NCBI RefSeq assembly: GCF_004358205.1 | Contig: NZ_SMYO01000017.1 | Coordinates: 1-64,000 of the forward strand | Direction of reading: 5' to 3' | Source of the DNA: Bacillus salipaludis | GTDB taxonomy: Bacteria > Bacillota > Bacilli > Bacillales_B > DSM-18226 | Length of the DNA stretch: 64,000 nt | Part shown: one piece after another, positions 45,610 through 53,926 of the stretch | Position numbering within the stretch: position 1 is the first letter of the stretch | How the letters are laid out: every line of letters begins with the position of its first letter | Made by a program: the position numbers and the translations under genes | Notes under the pieces: generated by a model | The model's input: the letters and a program-made list of their open reading frames with translations, nothing else | Databases searched by the model: none | Told to the model about the DNA's origin: nothing

Positions 45610-45831
45610 GTGATTTATCCATTGATTTTATTGATTATATTAATCTTAGTTATTTTTGTATATATCCGTAAAGATAAAGATCAGATATTTGATAGTTTTT
45701 CGCTTGGTGAGTTTTTAAAAAACAACAACCTTGTTAACGAAAATAAAAGTATTGTGAGTCAAATAAATGACTTTTTCGATACAGATAGTGATGATGGAGA
45801 CGGAAGTGATACTGATGATGGTGGAGAATAA
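45610..45831 (+). CDS. Single-TM protein with acidic tail
   Basis: AAGGGTGGTGG points to the GTG at 45610, although the frame opens at 45598. The roughly 73-residue product has one N-terminal membrane helix (YPLILLIILILVIFVYI) and a C-terminal tail of Asp, Gly and Ser (DTDSDDGDGSDTDDGGE). It may bind cations or a basic partner at the inner face of the membrane. It lies between repeat copies 45453 and 45861. Confidence 0.5.
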   Translation: MIYPLILLIILILVIFVYIRKDKDQIFDSFSLGEFLKNNNLVNENKSIVSQINDFFDTDSDDGDGSDTDDGGE

Positions 45832-46008
45832 TTGTAAAGCAACAAAACTAAAAATGGCCTAATGTAACAAAACATCCATTATGTTACATTGTTTTTGAGC
45901 AACTAAAGCCACAAAAAGCTACAAAACGAAGCCGATACTTTTCTTGTAAGTTCGATTAATTATTTGTAAGATAATGGTACCCCCTTTTGAATATGTTCCT
46001 GTTTTTGA

Positions 46009-46048
46009 GGCTGTTAATTCCATCACTGAGAATGGCAGCCTTTTTTAT
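46009..46048 (+). terminator. Terminator after the acidic-tail gene
   Basis: GAGGCTG and CAGCCT pair across a long loop and are followed by TTTTTTATTT. Confidence 0.55.
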
Positions 46049-46199
46049 TTAAACGTAATATAGGTTGCCAACTTAAATAAACAACAAATCTAAAGTAATT
46101 AAACGTAACAAAGCCCCTATTAAGGGGGAATCACACTATATGCCGACATTTCGGAAATACGTATGTTGGAAATTCAATAAAATACTTGTAAAAAACAAA

Positions 46200-46233
46200 A
46201 GGGGAAGCTCAAAAGTTCGAGCTTCCTCTTTTG
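46200..46233 (-). terminator. Minus-strand terminator
   Basis: GGAAGCTC and GAGCTTCC pair around an 8-nt loop, with TTTTGTTTTT following on the minus strand. It ends the small two-gene set at 46293-46825. Confidence 0.7.
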
Positions 46234-46292
46234 TTAGCTTGACGGGTATGTGGTATATCCATAAAACTATATAATCATATTTTAGTTACTAG

Positions 46293-46556
46293 TTAGGAAG
46301 CTCTTATATCCACATGGCGCTTACATTTTGTACACTGGAATAGGTTTGGCTGTATCTCTTTGTGCCTTTTCAACTTTCTACAAGTCTGACAGGACAATGT
46401 AACTAAACGGCCAGATGGTCCATTTACAACCATGTTTAATTCTGGAGAATTTTCTTCAACAGCTAACTGCATTACTTCATTGTCCCTACTACCAGTAAAT
46501 AAAGCATACACGAAAATTACAGTCATACCGCCTGTAATGAAGCTAACCCAGCTCAC
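46293..46556 (-). CDS. Single-TM zinc-ribbon protein
   Basis: An 87-residue protein with an N-terminal membrane helix (WVSFITGGMTVIFVYALF) and a C-terminal zinc ribbon made of CQTC and CTKC about 18 residues apart. The start overlaps the upstream gene's stop as ATGA, so the two are translationally coupled. The combination suggests a membrane-tethered partner for the ribbon-helix-helix protein. The function is unknown. Confidence 0.6.
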   Translation of the reverse strand: MSWVSFITGGMTVIFVYALFTGSRDNEVMQLAVEENSPELNMVVNGPSGRLVTLSCQTCRKLKRHKEIQPNLFQCTKCKRHVDIRAS

Positions 46557-46825
46557 AAGTCTTCCCTCCCACTCAGAACATAATTAAGCTCGCCTTTATT
46601 ATTGATGACAACAACTTTATAAGCTGATTGAATGCAATATTCTTTTTGTAACTCTGCAACCATTTGTGCATTGTTCAAGCATTTTTCAATTATAAGTCCA
46701 GCTAATGTTGTATGACCCATTCCACAAGCAGTAGCAAGCTTACGTAATTTTGAATCATATTTGTTTGAAAGTGAAATGCCCACTCGATTTATTTTCTTAT
46801 TGCCTAATCCTTTCTCTTCAATCAT
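46553..46825 (-). CDS. Putative ribbon-helix-helix regulator
   Basis: AAAGGAGATTC before the ATG at 46825 gives 90 residues. A short strand NRVGISLSNKYDSKLRKLA followed by a helix GHTTLAGLIIEKCL fits a CopG-type ribbon-helix-helix domain. It forms a two-gene operon with the membrane zinc-ribbon protein. It may be a plasmid regulator. Confidence 0.6.
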   Translation of the reverse strand: MIEEKGLGNKKINRVGISLSNKYDSKLRKLATACGMGHTTLAGLIIEKCLNNAQMVAELQKEYCIQSAYKVVVINNKGELNYVLSGREDL

Positions 46826-46937
46826 TTTTTCGAATCTCCTTTCAAAATGTAATGACAATTACCAATGTCAACTGTGTTACACTGTTACACTTGCAGCCGA
46901 TAGGGAAGATGTTTTGGGCATATACTTAATCAGGCTG

Positions 46938-47015
46938 TTAATCGTCATAATCGTTAAATAAGTATTTTGAAGCAATACTGAGGACTTCTTGTGATATATT
47001 TTGGTTTATTGTTTC
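46938..47015 (-). pseudogene. Relic of the 3' end of a parR-like gene
   Basis: The 26 codons read ETINQNISQEVLSIASKYLF then NDYDD and a stop. They align without gaps to the C-terminus of the ParR-like protein at 56214 (ETVNQEVSEEALSFASKYLF, DDDDE). About two thirds of positions are identical, and similarity ends abruptly upstream. This is what remains of a second, lost partition locus. Confidence 0.75.
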
Positions 47016-47202
47016 TCTCCTCCCCTCGTATCGTCTAATATTTTTGTATAGCATGTACATTTGTTTTCCAATCTTCGATAAGATATTTGCTGATTATTTA
47101 TCGACTTTTGAAAGACTACGAGGAACTACCAAATATGCTTGTAGTAACAGCAATGATAAACATGTAATCTCTGAAACTTAAATATTTTTCTTTAACAATA
47201 TA

Positions 47203-47232
47203 AGTTCCGTATGAACACGGAACTTTTTTTAT
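47203..47232 (-). terminator. Terminator between relic region and RHH-like gene
   Basis: AAGTTCCGT and ACGGAACTT pair around a 6-nt loop, with A and T tracts on both sides, just after the stop at 47233. Confidence 0.7.
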
Positions 47233-47685
47233 TTAATTAATCGTGATTTTAATTCCACCTGATTCTTTAAAGAATTTTCGCTCAAGAACCTCCCCTGTCC
47301 GTCTCTCAGTCTGTTGAATGCATCTATTTTGGATGTTTTCTGGTTCGGTTACAGGTCGTTTAATATCTCCAGGATCAGGAGCTGTTTTAATTTCGGCTCT
47401 TCCTGTAGTGACATCATTATGATATCCCTCCCCTCCCCTACTTATATCTGGACATTGTTCCAAGAAAATGGTGTTATCGGATACATCCCACGGAATAGAA
47501 GGTAAAGATGTTTTAGATTTTTGGTACTGTCTAAGTAATTTTATAAATTCAGGATTAGATGGAGCTGTTGCAAGTGCTAACCGAATTAGTTGTGTTCTGT
47601 CTAAATAAGTGCAATGAAACAATTCATCTAGATAATCCTTAAAAACTGGATGCATACGAAGCGTTGTTCTGTAGGCTGATGTCAT
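47233..47685 (-). CDS. Putative DNA-binding protein with N-terminal RHH-like segment
   Basis: GGAGGAATTACTTG precedes the ATG at 47685, giving 150 residues. The first 45 (RTTLRMHPVFKDYLDELF, then TQLIRLALATA) have the strand-helix-helix pattern of a ribbon-helix-helix domain. The remainder is low-complexity and charged (VTEPENIQNRCIQQTERRTG), probably disordered. It is divergent from the XRE gene at 47899. It may be a partition or transfer regulator. Confidence 0.5.
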   Translation of the reverse strand: MTSAYRTTLRMHPVFKDYLDELFHCTYLDRTQLIRLALATAPSNPEFIKLLRQYQKSKTSLPSIPWDVSDNTIFLEQCPDISRGGEGYHNDVTTGRAEIKTAPDPGDIKRPVTEPENIQNRCIQQTERRTGEVLERKFFKESGGIKITIN

Positions 47686-47898
47686 CAAGTAATTCCTCCT
47701 CTTTCATTGGTTATCCTCATATTTCTACGTTGGTGTCATTAATTCATCATCTTGGTATCTAATGTATGTCCAATTGATTATTTAAGAACTAAATTGTTGG
47801 GAAATTTGCGACAATTCATTTTTTAATAGTCGGGAAGTTTGAAACAATTCAGAATTGACCATACTCATACTAAAGAAATTTAATTGGAGATGGAGTTT

Positions 47899-48123
47899 AT
47901 GTTTGGAATTGGACGCCGAGGTTCAAAATTCGGGAAGTTTTTAGAAAAACATCGTATATCACAAACGGAACTAGCAAATAGTTCTGGAGTTTCAAATTCA
48001 ACAATTAGTCGTTTGGCTTCAGGTAATGCCTTTAAACCGTCAGAAAAAAATGCATCAAAGTTAATTAAGGCATTAAAAAAAGTCGATTCAAATGTTGGTT
48101 ATGATGACTTCTGGAGCATGTAA
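47899..48123 (+). CDS. Small XRE-family HTH regulator (paralogue of 29969 gene)
   Basis: GGAGATGGAG before the ATG at 47899 gives 74 residues. An MFGIGRRGSKFG leader precedes an XRE helix-turn-helix (ISQTELANSSGVSNSTISRL) and the ending YDDFWSM. The paralogue at 29969 has the same layout. It is followed one base later by the gene at 48125, so they form a small operon. Confidence 0.8.
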   Translation: MFGIGRRGSKFGKFLEKHRISQTELANSSGVSNSTISRLASGNAFKPSEKNASKLIKALKKVDSNVGYDDFWSM

Positions 48124-48124
48124 T

Positions 48125-48319
48125 ATGGATAAAAATTTTGCTAAGGCATTCAAGGTGAAATTAATGGACGAAATTAAAGAAATGACAAAGGAAAGTCCGA
48201 AACAAGCAGCCCTCTTCCTTGTTCATATGGCTGAAATGACAGATAAGATTAATCATACTCTCAAGGAAAATGGTTGGACTCTGGAAAAATACATACAAAA
48301 TAGCAGGAAAAACGGATAA
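48125..48319 (+). CDS. 64-residue helical protein coupled to XRE regulator
   Basis: The ATG at 48125 lies one base after the XRE stop codon. The product (MDKNFAKAFKVKLMDEIKEM at the start) is charged and helical. It may be an accessory or antirepressor-like partner of the regulator. I recognise no family. Confidence 0.5.
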   Translation: MDKNFAKAFKVKLMDEIKEMTKESPKQAALFLVHMAEMTDKINHTLKENGWTLEKYIQNSRKNG

Positions 48320-48481
48320 TTTAGAGATTTGATAATAAGATTCTTCAACAATCTGGCCCTTAACATCAAAGAAAGAAGAAAAACCATCTCTAAATGTTTT
48401 TATTAAAAGTCAAGAGAATATTTAGAATACCCTCAAAATAAAGTTTTATATATAATGTCACACATTATATTAGGGAAATAT

Positions 48482-48529
48482 AAAAGGATAGGTAAGCAGA
48501 AATAGATACTGCTTTTCCTATCCTTTTTT
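48482..48529 (+). terminator. Strong hairpin at the left edge of the Tn554-like element
   Basis: AAAGGATAGG and CCTATCCTTT pair, with an inner AAGCAG...CTGCTT stem, followed by TTTTTT. A comparable hairpin lies at 55988-56034 beside the right end. Confidence 0.7.
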
Positions 48530-48537
48530 GTACTACA

Positions 48538-48562
48538 AATGACCTCATTTACTACAACAACA
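48538..48562 (+). mobile_element. Left inverted end of the Tn554-like element
   Basis: AATGACCTCATTTACTAC followed by AACAACA matches, in inverted orientation, 24 of 25 bases at 55947-55971. Outside it, ATAATGT-CAC-ACATTAT (48453-48469) pairs with ATTATGT-GTG-ACATTAA near 56031-56047. Tn554-type elements are not known for such inverted ends, so the boundary is inferred. Confidence 0.55.
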
Positions 48563-48579
48563 ATATTTTTTGTTGTTGA

Positions 48580-48853
48580 ACTAACGCACCCGTTAGCCAT
48601 CCATGAATTGCTAAAAACCAGCTCTTCACCACAAAGAATGAAAATGTATTGAATCCGTCCATACTGGTTCTAAGGCTGGGAGAGGAAGGTCGATACACTA
48701 TGGTGCCATAGAGCCCATCCGTTAGTCTGACTCCAACGACCACGGTGCATCACAAACTGTCGCTCCCTTACGGGAAGCACTCATGGTAGATTAATCCTTA
48801 TTCTGATTGTTGCACCAGCCTCCAATTTACAAGCCTAGAAAGGAAGAATTTCA
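48580..48853 (+). ncRNA. Candidate IS110 bridge RNA in the 5' noncoding end
   Basis: About 270 bp of noncoding sequence precede the IS110-type transposase. In the IS110 group this left-end region encodes the bridge RNA that pairs with target and donor DNA (established for IS621). Short complementary segments are visible, such as TAACG-CACC-CGTTA at 48580 and GCTCCC...GGGAGC near 48690-48775. The loops were not modelled, so assignment rests on element type and position. Confidence 0.45.
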
Positions 48854-50071
48854 ATGGATGTAATCATTGAAAGAGCATGTGGTATGGATGTTCATAAGGA
48901 TAATATCACTGCGTGTATTATGACACCTGATGGAAAGGAGATTCAAACGTTTTCTACTAAAACATTGTTTCTACTCAAGTTAATCGACTGGGTTAAAGAA
49001 CGTGGTTGTACCCATGTCGCAATGGAAAGCACGAGTGTTTATTGGAAACCTATTGTCAACCTACTAGAATCTGAAGAGATTGAGTTTCTAGTTGTAAACG
49101 CCCAACACATGAAGGCACTCCCAGGTCGCAAGACCGACGTTAAAGATGCCGAATGGATTGCACAACTTCTTCGCCATGGTTTACTGAAAGCGAGTTTCAT
49201 TCCAAATCGGACTCAAAGAGAATTGCGAGAACTAGTTCGCTATCGTCGTAGTATTATTGAGGAACGGGCGAGACAACATAATCGGATTCAAAAGGTTTTA
49301 GAAGGAGCCAATATCAAACTAGGTTCTGTTGTTTCTGATATTATGGGGGTTTCAGCAAAGGATATGCTTCGAGCTATTGCAGATGGCGAAGATGATCCTG
49401 AAAAGCTAGCAAACTTTGCTCGTCGTACAATGAAAAAGAAAAAAGAGGAACTTGAATTAGCACTTAAAGGCTATGTAAATCCACATCAACGATTAATGCT
49501 TAAAACGATTTTAACTCACATTGATTTTCTAACTGAGCAAATCGAAATGCTAGATCAAGAGATAGCTGAACGAGTTACCTCTTATGAAGAAGATATTGAA
49601 AGACTGGATTCAATTCCTGGAATCGCCAGAAGAATGGCTGAACAAATTCTAGCTGAAATCGGTACTGATGTTAAAAACCAATTTCCAACTGCGGCACATC
49701 TTTGTTCATGGGCAGCTCTCGTACCTGGACATAATGAAAGTGCAGGGAAAAGAAAATCGACTAAATCCAAAAAGGGAAATAAGTATTTAAGATCAGCATT
49801 AACTGAAGCAGCTCAATCAGTCAGGGGTTCAAAAAACTATCTTGGTGCATTGTATCGACGAACAGCTGGACGAAAAGGCAACAAAAGAGCAGCAATTGTA
49901 GTTGCACATGCGATATTACGAATCGCATATTACCTGTTAACTAGAAAAGAAATGTATGTAGACTTAGGCGAAGACTACTTTGATAAAAAGAGACAGGAAT
50001 CTATTGTACGCCATTCAGTTCGAAGACTAGAAAACTTAGGCTATTCGGTTACAATAACAGAAGCTTCCTAA
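48854..50071 (+). CDS. IS110-family transposase (DEDD recombinase)
   Basis: The 405-residue recombinase has an N-terminal RuvC-like DEDD domain beginning with [27 protein letters not shown] and [16 protein letters not shown] central coiled coil is followed by the C-terminal Tnp20-type domain with [20 protein letters not shown] and [20 protein letters not shown], which carries the catalytic serine. IS110 enzymes use a bridge RNA and move without classical inverted repeats. AAAGGAAGAATTTCA precedes the ATG. All motifs are intact, so the element may be active. It lies inside the Tn554-like element near its left end. Confidence 0.93.
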   Translation: MDVIIERACGMDVHKDNITACIMTPDGKEIQTFSTKTLFLLKLIDWVKERGCTHVAMESTSVYWKPIVNLLESEEIEFLVVNAQHMKALPGRKTDVKDAEWIAQLLRHGLLKASFIPNRTQRELRELVRYRRSIIEERARQHNRIQKVLEGANIKLGSVVSDIMGVSAKDMLRAIADGEDDPEKLANFARRTMKKKKEELELALKGYVNPHQRLMLKTILTHIDFLTEQIEMLDQEIAERVTSYEEDIERLDSIPGIARRMAEQILAEIGTDVKNQFPTAAHLCSWAALVPGHNESAGKRKSTKSKKGNKYLRSALTEAAQSVRGSKNYLGALYRRTAGRKGNKRAAIVVAHAILRIAYYLLTRKEMYVDLGEDYFDKKRQESIVRHSVRRLENLGYSVTITEAS

Positions 50072-50320
50072 TTCATTAATTAAGTACATATACACCATGG
50101 ATCAGACGCTCCTCCCCTTTTTTAAAAAATGAATGAGCTGCGTCTATTTAAGTATTGCCATTTTTCAGATCTCAGAGAAGTTAATTTTCATGGTAGTTTA
50201 AGTGTAATTTTTCACAATCTATTTTTGAAAAAAAAAGGGACTTTTTAGATCTTCAATAATTTAGTGCTGTCCTAATTGTAGTATAATTACGCTAAGACTT
50301 TAGTTAAGGAATGATTGACA

Positions 50321-50587
50321 ATGGGATTTTTAGATAAGTTCTTCGAAAAAGAGAAGAAAAGGATTAAACCCCTTTTTTATTTACAGATTGTTTTAATTGT
50401 CGGATATTTCTCATTGTTTTTCATTGATACCCATCATTCATTTGGTATGCTATTTCTTTCGTTAAACTTTTTGTTATTTGGAATCGAAAGTTATTTATTA
50501 AAGGAAAAGAAAGTCAATTATATATTAAATTTTTTAGCCTCTTTTTCGTTCGCTTTAATTTTCATATTAGATTATTTTAACTTATAG
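50321..50587 (+). CDS. Small three-TM membrane protein
   Basis: AAGGAATG before the ATG at 50321 gives 88 residues. After a charged start (GFLDKFFEKEKKRIK), three hydrophobic helices follow. The lysine-rich inner segment between helices two and three (KEKKVN) supports an inside orientation there. It is cargo between IS110 and the tnp genes. No family is recognised. Confidence 0.55.
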   Translation: MGFLDKFFEKEKKRIKPLFYLQIVLIVGYFSLFFIDTHHSFGMLFLSLNFLLFGIESYLLKEKKVNYILNFLASFSFALIFILDYFNL

Positions 50588-50676
50588 GGTACTGTTGTTG
50601 CAGTATCCTTTTTTGTCACATTTATCATTTAATAGAACAGTTCTTATTGAACTCCCGGTAGCTGAATAAGAACGCT

Positions 50677-50940
50677 TTATAATAAAAGCGAAAACCAAAA
50701 TAGAGATAAAAGTATTAATCCAATTGAGACGATAATCAATAGTCCTTTCATTACCTTAAGTGGCAGTGCCCTTAATATTCGATTGATTAACTCGAATAGG
50801 ATTGTTTGTTCAAAAGAAGGGGTAGGATCATTAACATACTCTTTTTTATTATGTGTTTCCGAATTTAAGTGTTTTATCGTCCAAATAAATAAAGCAACTC
50901 CGCATAACAAAATCATTGTTGCAGCAATAATAATATACAT
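50677..50940 (-). CDS. Small two-TM membrane protein
   Basis: An 87-residue protein with hydrophobic helices at both ends (IIIAATMILLCGVALFIW and LLIIVSIGLILLSLFWFSL) and a charged middle (NSETHNKKEYVNDPTP). AAGGAG lies about 13 nt before the ATG. It precedes another small membrane protein on the same strand. Confidence 0.5.
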   Translation of the reverse strand: MYIIIAATMILLCGVALFIWTIKHLNSETHNKKEYVNDPTPSFEQTILFELINRILRALPLKVMKGLLIIVSIGLILLSLFWFSLLL

Positions 50941-50984
50941 TTTGGAATTTTTCTCCTTAGCCTCTTATGGCAGAAACGCACCCG

Positions 50985-51218
50985 TTAAAAACTTTCGCCA
51001 AACCAACCTATAATTGCAAAGACAATCAACATCATACCTATAAAAATATATCTAAATCGATATAGCCAAACGGGAATAAATTCTGCAATGTACGAGAAGA
51101 GAACCCCGTCTAGTTCTTTATCATTTTTTCTATCTTCCTTAGAGTAAGTAAACCCTATTATAATTCCAAATAATCCGAGTATAAAAGGAATTAGTGGGAT
51201 TAAAATATCAGTGTTCAT
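50985..51218 (-). CDS. Small two-TM membrane protein
   Basis: A 77-residue protein with an N-terminal helix (LIPLIPFILGLFGIIIGF), a charged loop (YSKEDRKNDKEL) and a C-terminal helix ending WFGESF. GGAAGG precedes the ATG at 51218. With the gene at 50677 it may form a membrane pair. The function is unknown. Confidence 0.5.
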   Translation of the reverse strand: MNTDILIPLIPFILGLFGIIIGFTYSKEDRKNDKELDGVLFSYIAEFIPVWLYRFRYIFIGMMLIVFAIIGWFGESF

Positions 51219-51261
51219 TTGTTAGACCTTCCTTTAACGTTGGTGGTTAATACTAATTATA

Positions 51262-51317
51262 TAGTACAACTCCTTCTTCAACTATACTGCCAGTTAGTTG
51301 AAGAAGAGTAGGAGTTG
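51262..51317 (-). terminator. Long hairpin after tnpC
   Basis: CAACTCC...TTCTTCAACTA pairs with TAGTTGAAGAA...GGAGTTG to give a stem of nearly 20 bp. It lies 20 bp beyond the tnpC stop and probably ends the tnp operon. Confidence 0.7.
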
Positions 51318-51336
51318 CAATTAAAAGGATTTTAAA

Positions 51337-51810
51337 TCACTTGAATTTTTGAAAATGATCTGCCACCCATTTTGAGCTATTATCTGCGATATATTGTTCC
51401 GCAAGGAGCAGGCGCTGTACCAGCTCCTTTTTGGATAACTTCATGTATTTTCTTTGCGTATTTTCTGCATTTCGATTTGGTTTGATTTTACGAAAATCAA
51501 TATCATCCATCGTAATATTAGAGACGGATTTAACCTTTTTGCTATTCTCTTTTTGCTTATACGTTAGACTATGTTGCTTATAATACTCATACAACTGTTC
51601 ATTTGTCCGTATAGTATTTGGATGAATACCTTTCCCTTCGGGATCAATTTCTTTTGATATATCAGTTATATTTGAATATGTTACGGATTTTTCATTTTTA
51701 ACCAATAAATCAATCGCTTTTTTACCTATCTCAACCGAACGGCTACGACGCTTTTGATGACTCTCTTTTAGCCACGAACTATCATTTGTCGAATTGAATT
51801 TGTGGCTCAT
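51337..51810 (-). CDS. tnpC: TnpC-like protein of a Tn554-type element
   Basis: GGGAGGAAC before the ATG at 51810 gives 157 residues. TnpC of Tn554 is a small non-catalytic protein that aids integration and orientation. The basic start (SWLKESHQKRRSRSVEIGKKAIDLL is the region, a DNA-binding-like helix) and the SYNITDISKE-type segment before IHPNTIRTNEQLYEYY fit the family. It overlaps the end of tnpB by 29 bp. Position and order identify it more than sequence does. Confidence 0.75.
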   Translation of the reverse strand: MSHKFNSTNDSSWLKESHQKRRSRSVEIGKKAIDLLVKNEKSVTYSNITDISKEIDPEGKGIHPNTIRTNEQLYEYYKQHSLTYKQKENSKKVKSVSNITMDDIDFRKIKPNRNAENTQRKYMKLSKKELVQRLLLAEQYIADNSSKWVADHFQKFK

Positions 51811-53926
51811 ACTTTTGTTCCTCCCTATATTTCTCAATGAGTTCAATCTCTTTTAACTCATTTCGTGCGTGTTTCCGCATTGCTTTTGCTTTCTTTACTT
51901 CTACTGACAAGTTCATTACAGTGAAACGTTTCTCCATGTCTTTTGAAAGTTCTATTACTTCATCTAATTCATGCTTCTTTTCAGGTTGCGGAACTTTGGC
52001 TTGACATCCCAAACATTGCATTTTAGTAGGACATACAAAAGCAGTAACACACGTTCCACCCAAAACATTATTAAATACCCCAACTTGTTGTTTATATTCT
52101 TCCAGTTCTTTTTCAAGCTCTTCGGGACTTCGCAAAACTGCTTCATCTAAGTCTACATAGTCCGAGATGACATCATGTAAATCACTAACGGATTGAGCCA
52201 CTTGACTTGGCGTAGGTTCTGAATAGTATTCGGTTACTCCGGTATCACGTTGATGAAGGATCTTTGCTACAATGTCGATAGGAAGTCCTTGTCGCTGAAC
52301 TGCTTCGGTTGCGAAGGCATGGCGTAATAAGTGTGTTTTAATTACAACTGGCTCGCCTTCCTGTGTTTCAAAGTTTAATCCGTGAAGTAAAAAGCGAAGG
52401 CATGAAAAAATAGCATGATTTTGAAATGCACTCTGATAATACTGAAAAAAATATGGTTTAGGATTAGGAAACAAATGACTTCTAGAATAACGATATTTAA
52501 CACTTGGTATTTTTTCAGTACCATAATGCTCCTTTAAGAGTTTTGCTACCAATTGAATTATCTTCATCGTTTGTTCACTGATATAAAAAGGTTCTAACTC
52601 ATCCCGACCTTTTGGAATAGCGTAAAAAGAAAATTTAAATTTGTTCTCAACTTTAACTCTTCGGATACATTCCTTTGTATTACTAATTTGTAATAATTCA
52701 TTTAACCTTGCTCCAGTTGTTGTAAAAATATCTACAGCTAATAAACCGAAGGTTACAGCTGCATATAGCGGTTCTACATCAAACAAAGTTCCTTCCGATA
52801 TATCTTTGTTACGAGAAACAAAGGTACTGGATGTAATTATTCCTTTATGCCTACTATTAAAAGGCATTGGATTTTCACCCAAACTTTCCTCGCCATAGCC
52901 CCATGAATATAACAATTCTCGTTTTTGTTTAATTTCTTCATCAGTGGCATTTTGATACCACATTCTAATAACATCTTTTTCAAAGAGTTCCATAAACCAA
53001 AGACCTTCTGCTTCCTCGTCATCATCTAATCGTTCTGCTTTAACAAATTCAACAAAATAATGATTATTTTCATTTGAATAAGCACCTGTACGTTTATAAG
53101 CCGATTTTAATGATGAAGCAGGGAATTGTTCTTGATGATTCAAAACAAACGAAGCCTTGTCCCACAGACGAAAATAAAAGCGTTCACCCACACGTTCAGG
53201 TTCATCATAATGGAATTCTAAGGGTAATCCGCAATTGGTTGATTTAGCCTGTTCACACGCTTTTAAAAACGCTTGTCTAAGTCGTTTTAGCTGATTCCAT
53301 CGAAAATGTCCTTCTGCTCGGATTTGCGGAAGTAATGGAACTATGGCATCTGTTTCACTCTTACGAGTGCTTTGAGCCTGCTCCTTAGCTGATTTAGTAA
53401 AAGTGAAATCCCTTGAATCATATGCTGGAGTCGGAAACAAAAATTGTTTAAAGTGTATTTGCTGTTTGTTATTTAATTTAGATTTCACCCATTTTTTAAC
53501 CGCATACTCATTACTACAATACCATGTTAATAATTCCTTTCTCATATTATTCGAATGCTCTCTATAAACCGTACCTTTTAAATACTCGTACATGTGTGTT
53601 TGAACATCAAACTCTATTATGTTGTTTATTTGAAATACTTCAAACAAATTTTTAAATCTTGGATTAAGTCTATCAAGAAAATTTGATATTGTTTTAACAT
53701 CTGAATTTTTTTCAACATATACAAAAATCGAAAGCAAAAAATGATTGTTCCAAGGTTTGTCTATAACTTGGTTCATATAATATTTTAAATTTGTTTCATG
53801 GACTTTATCTAACAAAAATAATCCTCTTGTATCCTGCAAATGAAGAAGTTGTTTGTCAACTCGCCCCAATAATTGCTCATAAAATGGTGATTGTGGCTTA
53901 TCTATAAGTACAGACAGTGCAATCAC
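51782..53926 (-). CDS. tnpB: TnpB: long tyrosine recombinase of a Tn554-type element
   Basis: The 714-residue protein has a tyrosine-recombinase core in its C-terminal half. The first catalytic Arg is in TTGARLNELLQI, the second box is LLRHAFATEA, and the nucleophile is in VTEYYSEP. A CPTKMQCLGC zinc-like segment lies near the end. Tn554 TnpB is about 630 residues, so this one is longer at its N-terminus. The GTG start overlaps the tnpA stop (GTGA). All catalytic residues are present. Confidence 0.88.
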   Translation of the reverse strand: MIALSVLIDKPQSPFYEQLLGRVDKQLLHLQDTRGLFLLDKVHETNLKYYMNQVIDKPWNNHFLLSIFVYVEKNSDVKTISNFLDRLNPRFKNLFEVFQINNIIEFDVQTHMYEYLKGTVYREHSNNMRKELLTWYCSNEYAVKKWVKSKLNNKQQIHFKQFLFPTPAYDSRDFTFTKSAKEQAQSTRKSETDAIVPLLPQIRAEGHFRWNQLKRLRQAFLKACEQAKSTNCGLPLEFHYDEPERVGERFYFRLWDKASFVLNHQEQFPASSLKSAYKRTGAYSNENNHYFVEFVKAERLDDDEEAEGLWFMELFEKDVIRMWYQNATDEEIKQKRELLYSWGYGEESLGENPMPFNSRHKGIITSSTFVSRNKDISEGTLFDVEPLYAAVTFGLLAVDIFTTTGARLNELLQISNTKECIRRVKVENKFKFSFYAIPKGRDELEPFYISEQTMKIIQLVAKLLKEHYGTEKIPSVKYRYSRSHLFPNPKPYFFQYYQSAFQNHAIFSCLRFLLHGLNFETQEGEPVVIKTHLLRHAFATEAVQRQGLPIDIVAKILHQRDTGVTEYYSEPTPSQVAQSVSDLHDVISDYVDLDEAVLRSPEELEKELEEYKQQVGVFNNVLGGTCVTAFVCPTKMQCLGCQAKVPQPEKKHELDEVIELSKDMEKRFTVMNLSVEVKKAKAMRKHARNELKEIELIEKYREEQKYEPQIQFDK

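Larger units (their letters stand above)
42022..45890 (+). repeat. Six directional copies of a 30-bp inverted repeat (AATGTAAC-N14-GTTACATT) separating single genes
   Basis: Copies start at 42022, 42862, 43510, 44334, 45453 and 45861. All read AACAAAA...ATTATGTT in the same orientation, and several share a GAAATTC-type lead-in before CAATGTAAC. Degenerate relatives occur at 43974 and 46103. Each interval from 42022 to 45861 holds one ORF on either strand. Copies from 43510 to 45861 are followed by hairpins of the AAAAGCTGC...GCAGCT type, which may be terminators. The layout recalls either a shared operator or a cassette array. The pattern is directly visible; the role is not known. Confidence 0.75.

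Noticed and set aside
50985..51218. Toxin-antitoxin pair formed with the neighbouring small membrane protein
   Set aside because: Both are small membrane proteins, but there is no overlap, no antitoxin-like DNA-binding partner and no recognised family.
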